This document shows positions 26,153-34,600 of a stretch of 64,000 bases of DNA, piece by piece. The notes under the pieces are model-generated. The model worked only from the letters and a program-made list of their open reading frames with translations, had not been told where the DNA came from and made no database searches. The stretch is taken from contig CALQKH020000003.1 of assembly GCA_943331105.2 (NCBI GenBank), forward strand, positions 1 to 64,000, written 5' to 3'. The stretch is from Akkermansia muciniphila. Lineage in GTDB: Bacteria > Pseudomonadota > Gammaproteobacteria > Burkholderiales > Burkholderiaceae_C. Both the position numbers and the translations under genes were made by a program. Positions within the stretch are counted from its first letter, which is position 1; every line of letters starts with the position of its first letter.

Positions 26153-27698
26153 GTTGAGCTCCTTCTTTTGCAGACATAGCCTGGTTGGCCTCGGGCCACA
26201 AGCCGCTCATCCACTCGCCTATGCGTTCCACCGTGGCCTCGGTCCGCGCCACCGACGGCGACAAGCGCCCCTTGGCGATCACATGCAAACGGTCAGACAA
26301 CTCGAACAATTCTTCCAGCTCCTCGCTGACGACCAAGACGGCACAACCCGCATCGCGGAGAGCCAGAATCTCGGCACGGATCTGCGCCGCCGCGCCCACA
26401 TCCACGCCCCAGGTCGGTTGCGAGACGATGAGCAGCTTCGGCGAAGCGCTGATCTCGCGCCCCACAATGAACTTTTGCAAATTGCCGCCCGACAGCGACT
26501 GTGCTGGCGCATCCGGCCCTGAGGCCTTGACCTTGAAGCGCTCAATGACGCTACGGGCCTGATCGGCCAACGCCCCCATGCGCACCCAACCGCCCGCACC
26601 CACGGCTTCGCTGCGCGTGAGCAGCAGGTTTTGCGAAAGACTGAGCGAGGGCACAGCGCCGCGTCCCAGACGCTCTTCGGGCACAAAGTGCAGACCCATC
26701 TGTCTTCGCGGCACCGGCCCCAAAGCTGCCACCGCTTGGCCAGCCAGCGTCACACTGGCTGGGCCGCACTGCTGGCCTGCCCGGGTGTCTTCGCCCGACA
26801 AGGCCCACATCAATTCCCTTTGCCCGTTGCCCGATACACCGGCCAGTCCCACCACCTCACCTGCATGAACCTGCAAGTTGATGCCCTCCAAGTCCACGCC
26901 AAACGGGTCTTTCCTCGTCAGGCTAAGGCTCTTGACCGACAAAACCAGCTCGCCCGGCGCACGCGCCACATGCGCCAAAGCGGGGGGCTCCGCCCCAATC
27001 ATCAAGCGACTGAGAGAAGCATTCGTTTCTTCACGCGGGTCGCACACGCCCGTCAGCTTGCCGCCCCGCAGCACCGTGCAGGCACTGCACAGCGCCCGAA
27101 TTTCATGCAACTTGTGCGAGATGTACAAAATGCTACAGCCTTGGCTCACCAGTTTGTGCAGCACCACAAACAACTTTTCAACCGCCTGCGGGGTCAGCAC
27201 CGAAGTGGGCTCATCCAGGATCAAGAGCTTGGGTTCGGTCAACAAGGCGCGGATGATCTCCACCCGCTGCATCTCGCCCACGCTCAGGGTGTGCACCGGG
27301 CGCTCGGGCTCCAAGTCCAGGCCGTATTCGCTGGCCTTGGCCACGATGCGCTCGGTCACTTCGGCCAAGCTGAGCGTCTTGTCCAGCCCCAGCCACACGT
27401 TTTCGGCCACGGTGAGCGTGTCAAACAAACTGAAGTGCTGAAACACCATGCTGATGCCCAGCTTGCGCGCTTCTTGCGGGTTGCGGATGTTGACTGGCTG
27501 GCCATTGAAGACCACTTGGCCCTCATCGGGTTTGACCGAGCCATAGATGATTTTCATCAAGGTGGACTTGCCCGCGCCGTTTTCGCCCAGCACAGCATGG
27601 GCCTGGCCGGACATCACGGTCAGCGACACATCTTGGTTGGCCACCACGCCCGGGTAGCGTTTGGTGATGCCTTGCAAAGACAAAAGGGGTGTGGTCAT
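26139..27698 (-). CDS. ABC transporter ATP-binding protein with two ATPase domains, purine/nucleoside type
   Basis: The 519-residue protein contains two ABC domains. The first has Walker A GENGAGKST (38-46), the signature LSVGEMQRV and Walker B KLLILDEPTS. The second has the degenerate GVSGNGQRE in place of Walker A, LSGGNLQKF and LLIVSQPTWG. This architecture is that of RbsA/YufO-type sugar or nucleoside importers. It is the first gene of the operon ATPase, permease, permease, BMP lipoprotein. ATG 27698 lacks a strong ribosome-binding site. Divergent guanine deaminase lies 155 nt away. Confidence 0.94.
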   Translation of the reverse strand: MTTPLLSLQGITKRYPGVVANQDVSLTVMSGQAHAVLGENGAGKSTLMKIIYGSVKPDEGQVVFNGQPVNIRNPQEARKLGISMVFQHFSLFDTLTVAENVWLGLDKTLSLAEVTERIVAKASEYGLDLEPERPVHTLSVGEMQRVEIIRALLTEPKLLILDEPTSVLTPQAVEKLFVVLHKLVSQGCSILYISHKLHEIRALCSACTVLRGGKLTGVCDPREETNASLSRLMIGAEPPALAHVARAPGELVLSVKSLSLTRKDPFGVDLEGINLQVHAGEVVGLAGVSGNGQRELMWALSGEDTRAGQQCGPASVTLAGQAVAALGPVPRRQMGLHFVPEERLGRGAVPSLSLSQNLLLTRSEAVGAGGWVRMGALADQARSVIERFKVKASGPDAPAQSLSGGNLQKFIVGREISASPKLLIVSQPTWGVDVGAAAQIRAEILALRDAGCAVLVVSEELEELFELSDRLHVIAKGRLSPSVARTEATVERIGEWMSGLWPEANQAMSAKEGAQHAAA

Positions 27699-27853
27699 GT
27701 CGGGTGCGATGGAGGGTCTGATAAGTCTCTTGCAAAGTCCGTGCCTTTAGCGATGATCCGGGCCTTGCAAGCCAATAGATTGCCGCACAATGTAACACTG
27801 CCAAAACCCGATTTTTCCGGGTGTTTATCCCCGTATTCAGACCCAACCGCACC
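27699..27853. promoter_or_regulatory. Divergent promoter region between purine ABC operon and guanine deaminase
   Basis: This 155-bp region must hold both promoters. CTTGCAA occurs twice (27729-27735 and 27764-27770), each with the palindromic core TTGCAA; a further CTTGCAAAG lies just inside the ATPase gene. They are candidate regulator sites. No TGTATACA site is present here. Confidence 0.4.
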
Positions 27854-29188
27854 ATGCGCCACGCCTTCCACCTGACCGACATCCAAGCTTGGCGAGCGAG
27901 CTTACTGTGGTTCACCGACCCGGCACAACCAAAAGCCAGCCATGAAACCGACGGCCTTCTGGTCACTGCCCGAGAAGCCGATGGCATCGTGCGCATTCAA
28001 GCCATCGGCCCTTACCGCGAACTCGCGCCGACATACCCTGATTTGCCAGTCACCCACTGGCCGGGTCTGTGCATCGCGCCAGGCTTTGTCGACCTGCACA
28101 TTCACTACCCCCAAACCGATGTGATCGGCTCGCCCGCCGACGGCCTTCTGCCCTGGCTTGAGCACTACACCTTTCCGCACGAAAAGCAGTTTGCCGACCC
28201 CGCCTACGCGCACGAAGTCACCGGCTTCTTTTTGGATGAGCTGATGCGCAACGGCGTGACCACCGCGCTGTGTTTTGCCACCGCGCATCCCGAGTCGGTC
28301 GATGCCTTCATGGCCGAGGCTCAGGCCCGTCGCCTGCGCATGGTCACCGGCAAGGTGCTGCAAGACCGCCACAGCCCCGACGGCCTGCGCGACAACGACA
28401 CCGTCCTGAGCCTGCGCCAAACCGAAGACCTGATTCGCCGCTGGCACGGTGTGGACCGCTTGGGTTACGCCATCACGCCGCGCTTTGCACCCACAAGCAC
28501 CACCTCTCAGCTGCACGGCGCAGGCGAAATCGCTCAACAATTTCCTGATGTGTGGATTCAGTCACATGTGGCCGAGAACCTGGACGAAATCCGCTGGGTT
28601 CACGAACTCTTCCCCGAAGCGCGCAGCTATCTGGATGTGTACGACCGCGCGGGCCTGCTGCGCCAGCGCTCGGTGTACGCGCACTGCATTTATCTGGATG
28701 ATGCCGACCGCCGCCGCATGGCCGAGGTGGGTGCGACCGCTGCTGTCAGCCCCACCAGCAACCTGTTTTTGGGCAGTGGCTTCTTCGACTACACCGCGTC
28801 AGACGTGGCCGGTCTGCGCTACGGCTTGGCCAGCGATGTGGGTGGCGGCACCAGTTTCAGCCCTTTTCACACCATGCACGCGGCCTACACCGTGGCCAGG
28901 CAAAGCGTGGGCAGACCGGGCATCAGCCTGTTACCCGAACACCTGTGGTGGCAACACACGGCAGGCGCGGCCGCTGCACTGGACCTGAACGGCCAAGTCG
29001 GCAACCTGCTGCCCGGCTGCGAAGCCGACTTCGTGGTGCTCAACCCCCAGGCCACGCCCCTGCTGGCACGCCGCACCGCTCAAACCGAAACCCTGGCCGA
29101 ATGGCTGTTTGCCATGATCGTGCTGGGCGATGAGCGCATGATCGCGCACACGGTGATCCAAGGCCAAAGTGTGAAGCCCACTCCCTAG
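27854..29188 (+). CDS. guaD: Guanine deaminase
   Basis: The 444-residue amidohydrolase converts guanine to xanthine. Metal ligands are His82 and His84 in FVDLHIHYPQTDVIGS, a motif specific to guanine deaminases. SHVAEN and the C-terminal SDVGGGTSFSPFHTM follow in the right order. ATG 27854 fits the usual family length. It is transcribed divergently from the purine ABC operon and supplies xanthine to XdhAB encoded 27 kb away. Confidence 0.95.
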   Translation: MRHAFHLTDIQAWRASLLWFTDPAQPKASHETDGLLVTAREADGIVRIQAIGPYRELAPTYPDLPVTHWPGLCIAPGFVDLHIHYPQTDVIGSPADGLLPWLEHYTFPHEKQFADPAYAHEVTGFFLDELMRNGVTTALCFATAHPESVDAFMAEAQARRLRMVTGKVLQDRHSPDGLRDNDTVLSLRQTEDLIRRWHGVDRLGYAITPRFAPTSTTSQLHGAGEIAQQFPDVWIQSHVAENLDEIRWVHELFPEARSYLDVYDRAGLLRQRSVYAHCIYLDDADRRRMAEVGATAAVSPTSNLFLGSGFFDYTASDVAGLRYGLASDVGGGTSFSPFHTMHAAYTVARQSVGRPGISLLPEHLWWQHTAGAAAALDLNGQVGNLLPGCEADFVVLNPQATPLLARRTAQTETLAEWLFAMIVLGDERMIAHTVIQGQSVKPTP

Positions 29189-29241
29189 TCCAGCGACTTC
29201 AGCCCCACAAAAATTGGACTCGCCTTGTCAGACAATACGGC

Positions 29242-29481
29242 ATGAGCGCCGAGAACGAACACCCCATCATCGACCCCTACGCATCCCAGCGCGCGTCCGT
29301 GCGCCGTGGCATTGCGCAGTTTCAACAACGCCTGCAAGCAGCAGGCCACGATTTCAGAGCGCCACCACCAGAGCCCACTTCGTGCTGCGGGCGTGGCTGC
29401 AACGGTTGTGTGTGGGAAAGCTACGACGATGCCCTGATGTTCTGGTACGAAGACGCCGGAGTTTTGCTGGCTCAAGGGTAG
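29242..29481 (+). CDS. Small cysteine-rich oxidoreductase-like domain protein
   Basis: The 79-residue protein has a C-terminal motif CCGRGCNGCVWESYDDAL, the mark of the oxidoreductase-like domain (PF09791) known from mitochondrial and bacterial small proteins of unclear activity. The N-terminal 50 residues are charged, with a helical RRGIAQFQQRLQAAG segment. The four cysteines may bind a metal. It lies 53 nt after guanine deaminase in the same direction, so cotranscription is possible. There is no signal peptide. Confidence 0.78.
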   Translation: MSAENEHPIIDPYASQRASVRRGIAQFQQRLQAAGHDFRAPPPEPTSCCGRGCNGCVWESYDDALMFWYEDAGVLLAQG

Positions 29482-29496
29482 CCAGCCCCTGTTAAT

Positions 29497-29673
29497 TCAA
29501 GTGGCTGCAGGCTGTTGGAACACCCGAATACGGGGGGCTATCGCATCGGTCAGTGTTCGGGTGGCCTGACGCATGCCTTACTCGGCCAGCTGACGCGCAG
29601 AAATGCCCATGGGCTTGATGAAGTCTTCCAACAAGATTTCACCAGAATGAATTTCGTCTAGTCATTCGGTCAT
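29497..29673 (-). pseudogene. higA: Remnant of a HigA-type antitoxin gene
   Basis: Starting at ATG 29673, the frame reads MTE, a TGA stop at codon 4, then LDEIHSGEILLEDFIKPMG and ISARQLAE, then a TAA stop at 29578-29580. The middle part is the conserved N-terminus of HigA/VapI-type Xre antitoxins. Beyond the TAA only weak similarity can be argued (RTLTDAIAPRIRVF against the usual DTALRLGRFF region), with the helix-turn-helix core missing. The remnant starts ten bases after the HigB remnant stop, with GGAG in between, the normal higBA arrangement. Confidence 0.78.
29521..29563. repeat. Eight-base perfect inverted repeat with long loop
   Basis: CACCCGAA (29521-29528) is the exact reverse complement of TTCGGGTG (29556-29563), with 27 nt between. 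It lies in the decayed tail of the higA remnant. There is no T-run; it may be a chance repeat or a recombination or structural relic. Confidence 0.3.
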
Positions 29674-29683
29674 GTTCAACTCC

Positions 29684-29962
29684 TCAGTGGCAGTCCACTA
29701 TCTCAAATTGGTAAGCCCCGTTGTCGTGCCAGACAAAACAAATACGCCATGGGTCATTGATCCACATGCTGTGTTGTCCTTTTCGATCATCCTTCAAGGC
29801 CTCCAAGGGGTTGCCGGGAGGGACTCTCAGACTGATCAATTCCGTGACAGCACGTCATTGCAAGAGCTTTCGCCGTGCCACCCTTTCGATGTTTCTGAAG
29901 CGGGGCACGGGCTGACTTTTGAACAAAGCCTCGGTATTGCGGCAGATGAACGAATGGATCAT
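29684..29962 (-). pseudogene. higB: HigB-type toxin gene interrupted by an in-frame stop
   Basis: The frame encodes a full-length 92-codon RelE/HigB-type toxin. The first part, MIHSFICRNTEALFK then FRNIERVARRKLLQ, is followed by TGA at 29855-29857 (codon 36). The frame continues with VPPGNPLEALKDDRKGQHS and WINDPWRICFVWHDNGAYQFEIVD. Family residues needed for mRNA cleavage (the R-x-G-Q-x-S region and WRICF) are intact, so only the stop disrupts it. Its partner higA is also broken, which suggests decay after loss of selection. Confidence 0.85.
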
Positions 29963-29986
29963 GTCCAGATTTTTCCTCCATACGGA

Positions 29987-30001
29987 ATCCGTCAAACGGA
30001 T
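29987..30001. promoter_or_regulatory. Inverted repeat upstream of the higBA remnant, probable former operator
   Basis: ATCCGT, CAA and ACGGAT form a perfect six-base inverted repeat 25 bp upstream of the higB ATG. HigA antitoxins autoregulate through such palindromes. With higA broken, the site is probably a relic. Confidence 0.45.
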
Positions 30002-30011
30002 CTGCTGTAAA

Positions 30012-30338
30012 TCAAACTTCGAACATCAATTTCTGTATGGCCTGCACGGATGCAGGCCTCGCCAAACGGCCCACTTCATGCCCATCGCGCAACAGCACCA
30101 GCGTGGGCCAGAGCTTGACCCGGTAGTGGCGGCCCAGCGCACGGCCCGGGCCGTCTTCGATTTTGAGGTGCTGCAAATGCTGGTGCGAAGCCAAAGCCTG
30201 CGCGATCAAGGGCTGGGCGGCTCGGCAGTGGCCGCACCATTGGGTGCCAAACTCCAGCAGCACAAGGCCGGGCAGCGCCTGCACCTCGGCCAGACTGGAC
30301 GCTTCGATGGCACTCAAGTAGGGTTTGAAAGTGTTCAT
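30012..30338 (-). CDS. Thioredoxin-family protein
   Basis: The 108-residue protein has a thioredoxin fold with active site WCGHC (Cys35 and Cys38) and the cis-proline in LWPTLVLLRDG. The CGHC dipeptide is that of protein disulfide isomerases rather than the CGPC of thioredoxin. No signal peptide is present, so it should be cytoplasmic. Its ATG overlaps the LysR stop (ATGA), so it is translated with that regulator. Its partner and target are unknown. Confidence 0.85.
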   Translation of the reverse strand: MNTFKPYLSAIEASSLAEVQALPGLVLLEFGTQWCGHCRAAQPLIAQALASHQHLQHLKIEDGPGRALGRHYRVKLWPTLVLLRDGHEVGRLARPASVQAIQKLMFEV

Positions 30339-31270
30339 GGCTTGACCTCGATGGTGCTGAACAGTCGGGACACGGTGCCCCGCAACCACTGCAAGCCGGG
30401 ATCTTTGTCGAAGCGGGCACTCCAGTGCATGGACACGGTGAAGTCGCGCAAGGGCAAATCGGGCTCGATCAGGGCCAGAGTTCCTGCCTCGGCAAAGCCT
30501 TGCGCAAAATTGCGTGGCATCAAGACCGCCAGATCGGTGCTGCGCACAATACCGGGCAGCGATAAAAAATGGCTCACCGTCAGGCGCAAACGGTGCTGCC
30601 AATGCATCAAATCCAAAATGCGCAGCGTGTCTGAATGGGTGCGCACGGCGGCGAATTCCAGCTCGGCCAGCAAGGCCTGCGCAGCATCGGGGGCAGCGCG
30701 TGCTTTTTGGAGGTGTGCCCAGCGCCGCGCCACCGGGTGGCCCTGGCGCATCAGCACCACATAGCGGTCGCTCATCAAAGGCTGCTTCAGGGTGTCGTCC
30801 ACCTCGGGCAAAAAACCGATCGCCAGATCCAGTTGGCCATTGTCCAGCGCGGGGGCGATTTTGTCGTGCGGCAGCGGCATGGCTTCGAGCCGCATGCCCG
30901 GCGCGTGTCGCTGCAGCGCCAGCACCAATTCGGGCAAAAAACGCGCCTCGCCAATGTCGCTCAGGTGCACACGCAGCACGCGGGTTGAGCGCTGCGGGTC
31001 AAACACCTGCGAGGCGTTGAGCGCATCTTCGATCGTACCCAGCGCCAACTGCACCGCCTGCGCCAGCCGGTCGGCACGCGGCGTCGGTCGCACCCCCGCG
31101 CCACTGCGCTCAAACAAGGCGTCGCCCAGCACTGATCTCAAGCGTGCCAGCCCTTGGCTGGCCGCCGGTTGTGACATGCCAAGCTGCTGCGCGGCCAAGC
31201 TCACGCTGCGTGTGCGCCACACCGCGTCAAACAAACGCAAGAGGTTCAGGTCCAAATCTTTGATATTCAT
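30335..31270 (-). CDS. LysR-family transcriptional regulator
   Basis: The 311-residue protein has the N-terminal LysR winged helix: LDLNLLRLFDAVWRTRSVSLAAQQLGMSQPAASQGLARLR, given here by its halves (VSLAAQQLGMSQPAAS is the helix-turn-helix). A periplasmic-binding-like effector domain follows. ATG 31270 is preferred, with AGGTGG ten bases upstream; ATG 31279 lies too close to that site. It is divergent from the enoyl-CoA hydratase/CoA-transferase pair, the usual layout for a LysR activator and its target. A thioredoxin-like gene overlaps its end. Confidence 0.9.
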   Translation of the reverse strand: MNIKDLDLNLLRLFDAVWRTRSVSLAAQQLGMSQPAASQGLARLRSVLGDALFERSGAGVRPTPRADRLAQAVQLALGTIEDALNASQVFDPQRSTRVLRVHLSDIGEARFLPELVLALQRHAPGMRLEAMPLPHDKIAPALDNGQLDLAIGFLPEVDDTLKQPLMSDRYVVLMRQGHPVARRWAHLQKARAAPDAAQALLAELEFAAVRTHSDTLRILDLMHWQHRLRLTVSHFLSLPGIVRSTDLAVLMPRNFAQGFAEAGTLALIEPDLPLRDFTVSMHWSARFDKDPGLQWLRGTVSRLFSTIEVKP

Positions 31271-31292
31271 TGAATGCATACCACCTATACAT
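31265..31292. promoter_or_regulatory. Candidate LysR binding region in the divergent LysR/enoyl-CoA hydratase promoter
   Basis: ATTCATTGAAT (31265-31275) is a perfect palindrome. The overlapping ATGCATA-CCACC-TATACAT (31274-31292) is an interrupted repeat with six of seven pairs. The 11-mer TTCATTGAATG recurs upstream of the indolepyruvate-oxidoreductase operon at 34625-34635. Confidence 0.45.
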
Positions 31293-31440
31293 GATATTTT
31301 GCACCGTTACATCACCTGTTTGGCGCTCAGCGCTTGGGCATGGCGGTAAATCCAGCCTTTTGGGGCACCTGTCACACGGGTAACCTTGGCTCCCCCCCAA
31401 TGCGTCTCATACTGACAACCCATTACCTTGGAGTCCCTTC

Positions 31441-32238
31441 ATGAGTTTTTTGAAAACTGAAAAAATGTCTGCCCACAAAGACAAGCATGTGGGCTGGATC
31501 ACCTTCAACAATCCCGCCCGACACAACGCCGTGTCACTTGAGATGTGGCAGGGACTGGCGGACATTGCCAACGACTTTGCCCGCGATGACGACATCCGCG
31601 TGGTGGTGGTGCATGGGGCGGGCGACAAGGCCTTTGTATCGGGCGCCGATATTTCGGAATTCGCCGAGCAACGCGACTCGGCCGCAGCCACCCAGCGCTA
31701 CGACGCGGTGGCCCAAGAAGGCATGCAGGCCCTGAAAAACCTCAACAAACCCACCTTGGCCATGATCCAGGGATACTGCATTGGCGGCGGCGTGGGCGTG
31801 GCACTGAACTGCGACATCCGGATTGCAGCGGACCATTCACGTTTTGCTGTGCCTGCCGCCAAACTGGGGCTGGGCTACGAATTCGACGGTGTGCGCAAAC
31901 TGGTGGACGTGGTGGGGCCCTCCTTTGCGCAAGAAATCTTCTTTACTGCAAGGCAGTTCAGTGCACCCGAAGCCCTTGCCATGGGGCTCATCAACCGCAT
32001 GGTGCCCAAGGAAGAGCTGTTGTCTTACGTGACCCAATATGCCGACACCATTGCAGCCAACGCGCCCATGACCGTGGGCTCCATCAAGACCATTGTGGGT
32101 GAAATCGTCAAAGACGCTTCTTTGCGCAATGTGGCCCTGTGCGACCAATTGGTGGCGCAGTGCTTCAACAGCGCCGACTTCACCGAAGGCCGCACCGCCT
32201 TCATGGAAAAACGCAAGCCGGTGTTCACAGGCCGCTAA
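31441..32238 (+). CDS. Enoyl-CoA hydratase/isomerase family protein
   Basis: The 265-residue crotonase-fold protein has the first oxyanion-hole motif in FVSGADISEF and the second in GYCIGGGVGVALNCDIRIAAD (cited by its core CIGGGVG). It should act on an acyl-CoA, hydrating or isomerising a double bond. The usual second catalytic Glu after the GGG loop is not obvious, so the exact reaction is uncertain. GGAG lies seven bases before ATG. A CoA transferase gene follows 29 nt later, and both are divergent from a LysR gene. Confidence 0.9.
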   Translation: MSFLKTEKMSAHKDKHVGWITFNNPARHNAVSLEMWQGLADIANDFARDDDIRVVVVHGAGDKAFVSGADISEFAEQRDSAAATQRYDAVAQEGMQALKNLNKPTLAMIQGYCIGGGVGVALNCDIRIAADHSRFAVPAAKLGLGYEFDGVRKLVDVVGPSFAQEIFFTARQFSAPEALAMGLINRMVPKEELLSYVTQYADTIAANAPMTVGSIKTIVGEIVKDASLRNVALCDQLVAQCFNSADFTEGRTAFMEKRKPVFTGR

Positions 32239-32267
32239 ATCTTCACGCCCATCCAAGAAAGCCCTCC

Positions 32268-33491
32268 ATGAAACTCCCCTTATCTGGCCTGCGTGTTCTG
32301 GATTTGACCAACGTCCTGGCTGGCCCTTACTGCAGCATGGTCCTGGCGGACATGGGGGCCGAGGTCATCAAACTCGAAAACGCCGACAAAGGCGACACAT
32401 CGCGCCAATTTGAGCCACAGGTCAATGGTGAATCCTATTGTTTTGCAGTGCTCAACCGCAACAAACAAAGCATCGCGCTGAACCTGAAAGATCCGGCCGG
32501 ACTGAAAATCGCCCATCAATTGGCTGCAAAGGCAGACATCATTCTGGAGAACTTCCGTCCGGGGGTGGTCAAGCGCATGGGGCTGGACTACGAGCACGTT
32601 CGCGCACACAACGCCGGTGTCATTTACGCCTCCATGTCGGGCTTTGGCCAAACCGGGCCGTATGGCCAAAAAGGGGGCTTTGACATCATTGCCCAAGGCA
32701 TGTCCGGCATCATGATGATGACCGGAGCGCCCGGTGGGCGTCCGGCCAAGGTGGGTATTGCCATGAACGACATTGCGAGTGGCGTGACGGCTCTGTCGGG
32801 GATTTTGGGTGCCCTGATTGGCAAACTGCGTTTTGGGGAAGGTCAGTACCTAGAGACCTCGCTCTTGGAGGCAGGGCTGGCTTGGACCCCTTGGGAATTC
32901 GGGGCTTATTTTGGCTCAGGCGAGATCCCTACCGCCACCGGCACCCGCCACAGGCGCTCTGCCCCCTACCAGGCCTACCGCACCCGCGATGGCTATGTCA
33001 CGGTGGGTGCGGGCACGCAAAAAATGTGGGTGGCCTTTTGTGAAAAAGTCATCGACCAGCCCGACTGGCTTCAGCGCCCTGAGTACCTGACTCAGGCATT
33101 GCGCGTCAAGAACGTGGATGCGCTTGAACGCGACATTGAATCGGTGACAACGCAAGAACCGACGGCCCACTGGGTCGCACGGCTGGATGCGGTGGGCATA
33201 CCGGGCGGTCCGGTTTTTGGCTACGAACAAGCCCTGCACGACCCGCATGTGCTGGCACGACAGATGGTGCATGAGATGGACCACCCGATCATTGGCCCCA
33301 TGAAAACTTTGGGCTTGCCCATCAAATCCAGTGGCGCTTTGGGCAGCATTCGACAGCCGGCCCCGTGGTTGGGTCAGCACTCCAGGACTGTGCTGAGCCA
33401 ACTGGGCTACTCGGCCCCAGACATAGAGACCCTGTTCGCCCACGGCACCGTGTTTGACCAGTACCCGGACAAGGCCCGCCTCCCAGCTTGA
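32268..33491 (+). CDS. Class III CoA transferase (CaiB/BaiF family)
   Basis: The 407-residue protein has the family start LSGLRVLDLTNVLAGPYCSMVLADMGAEVIK (recognised by its halves) and KQSIALNLKDPAG. Asp170-region residues follow in GGFDIIAQGMSG, where the catalytic aspartate that forms the acyl anhydride lies. It transfers CoA between organic acids, often to activate an imported acid. With the preceding crotonase and a nearby Bug receptor, it probably starts breakdown of a carboxylic acid. The specific acid is not deducible. Confidence 0.92.
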   Translation: MKLPLSGLRVLDLTNVLAGPYCSMVLADMGAEVIKLENADKGDTSRQFEPQVNGESYCFAVLNRNKQSIALNLKDPAGLKIAHQLAAKADIILENFRPGVVKRMGLDYEHVRAHNAGVIYASMSGFGQTGPYGQKGGFDIIAQGMSGIMMMTGAPGGRPAKVGIAMNDIASGVTALSGILGALIGKLRFGEGQYLETSLLEAGLAWTPWEFGAYFGSGEIPTATGTRHRRSAPYQAYRTRDGYVTVGAGTQKMWVAFCEKVIDQPDWLQRPEYLTQALRVKNVDALERDIESVTTQEPTAHWVARLDAVGIPGGPVFGYEQALHDPHVLARQMVHEMDHPIIGPMKTLGLPIKSSGALGSIRQPAPWLGQHSRTVLSQLGYSAPDIETLFAHGTVFDQYPDKARLPA

Positions 33492-33527
33492 GGTCAGGCC
33501 CAAGGGCCCAATCAGGGCCTGCGGCGC

Positions 33528-34511
33528 TCAACTGTCCATGGTGATTTTGGCGCGGCGAATCACTTCGCCCCACTTCAGGTTGTCCAGACGCATTTGCTCG
33601 CTGATTTGGGCCAAGGGCATGCGGCCTATTTCTTCGACGCCCGTCTTACGTAAAGCCTGTACCACCTCGGGGTCATCCATCGTTGCGCGAAATGCTGAAC
33701 GCAAGCGATCCAAAGCCTGGGCGGGCACACCAGCATTGGTCACAAAACAGTTCCAGGGCTTCTCATCAAAGCCATCAAACCCTTGCTCGGCAATGGTGGG
33801 GACATCGGGCATGGCAGACGAACGCTTGCCCGTAGACACGGCCAAAGCACGGATGCGACCCGTTTGCATGTGCGGCAAGGCCGGCCCCAAGGTTGAAACG
33901 GCCAAGTCCACTTGCCCGCCCACCAAATCGGCCATGTATTGAGCGGCCCCTTTATAAGGCACATGGTTCATGGAGATGCCTGCACGTTGCTTGAAGATTT
34001 CGGCAATCAAATGATGCGGTGAACCCACCCCCGCACTGGCGCAATTGACTTTGTTGGGGTTGGCTTTGGCAAACGAAATCAGCTCTTGCAAGTTGCGAAC
34101 GGGCAATGAGGGGTGAGCCACCAGCACAAATGGCAAGTCGCCCAAATGGACCAAAGGCGTGAAGGCTTTGAGGGGGTCATAAGACACTTTGCGCATATTG
34201 GGCACATAGGCAAAAGCGGTGCTGTCAATCAAATGGATGGTGTAGCCATCGGCCGGGGCTTTCGCGGCAGCATCCGCACCGATGGTGGTGCTGGCACCGG
34301 GCTTGTAATCCATCACGATGGGTTGCCCCAACAATTTCTCCGCCTTGCCCCCCACGATCCTGGCCCATTGATCGGCACCGCCACCTGCAGGATAGGGCAC
34401 GATCAATTTGATCGGTTTGTCAGGAAATGCAGAGGCCCAAGCACGGCCCATCACACCCAGCGAAGCGGCACCCAGGCCGGCCCATTGAATCCACTGTCGT
34501 CTGCTGCTCAT
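33528..34511 (-). CDS. Bug-family tripartite tricarboxylate transporter substrate-binding protein
   Basis: The 327-residue receptor carries an RRQW twin-arginine-like N-terminus and a signal peptide ending RAWAS, then AFPDKPIKLIVPYPAGGGAD. NHVPYKGAAQYMADLVGGQVDLAV is the expected pocket region. AGGAG seven bases before ATG 34511 sets the start. It converges on the CoA transferase gene and is divergent from the indolepyruvate-oxidoreductase operon, so it may bring in the acid metabolised by these genes. No TctA/B neighbours exist. Confidence 0.92.
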   Translation of the reverse strand: MSSRRQWIQWAGLGAASLGVMGRAWASAFPDKPIKLIVPYPAGGGADQWARIVGGKAEKLLGQPIVMDYKPGASTTIGADAAAKAPADGYTIHLIDSTAFAYVPNMRKVSYDPLKAFTPLVHLGDLPFVLVAHPSLPVRNLQELISFAKANPNKVNCASAGVGSPHHLIAEIFKQRAGISMNHVPYKGAAQYMADLVGGQVDLAVSTLGPALPHMQTGRIRALAVSTGKRSSAMPDVPTIAEQGFDGFDEKPWNCFVTNAGVPAQALDRLRSAFRATMDDPEVVQALRKTGVEEIGRMPLAQISEQMRLDNLKWGEVIRRAKITMDS

Positions 34512-34600
34512 GTATCGACTCCTGTTGGTTGGGGGATGCCGCATGGTGGCGTCTTGCAGCAGGGTCTGCTGTAACCAAGATGACTGGCCCTGACTTATAA

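Noticed and set aside
29855-29857. In-frame TGA of higB as a possible selenocysteine or programmed recoding site
   Set aside because: Family members have ordinary residues there, higA is broken too, and no selenocysteine signal is visible; decay is simpler.
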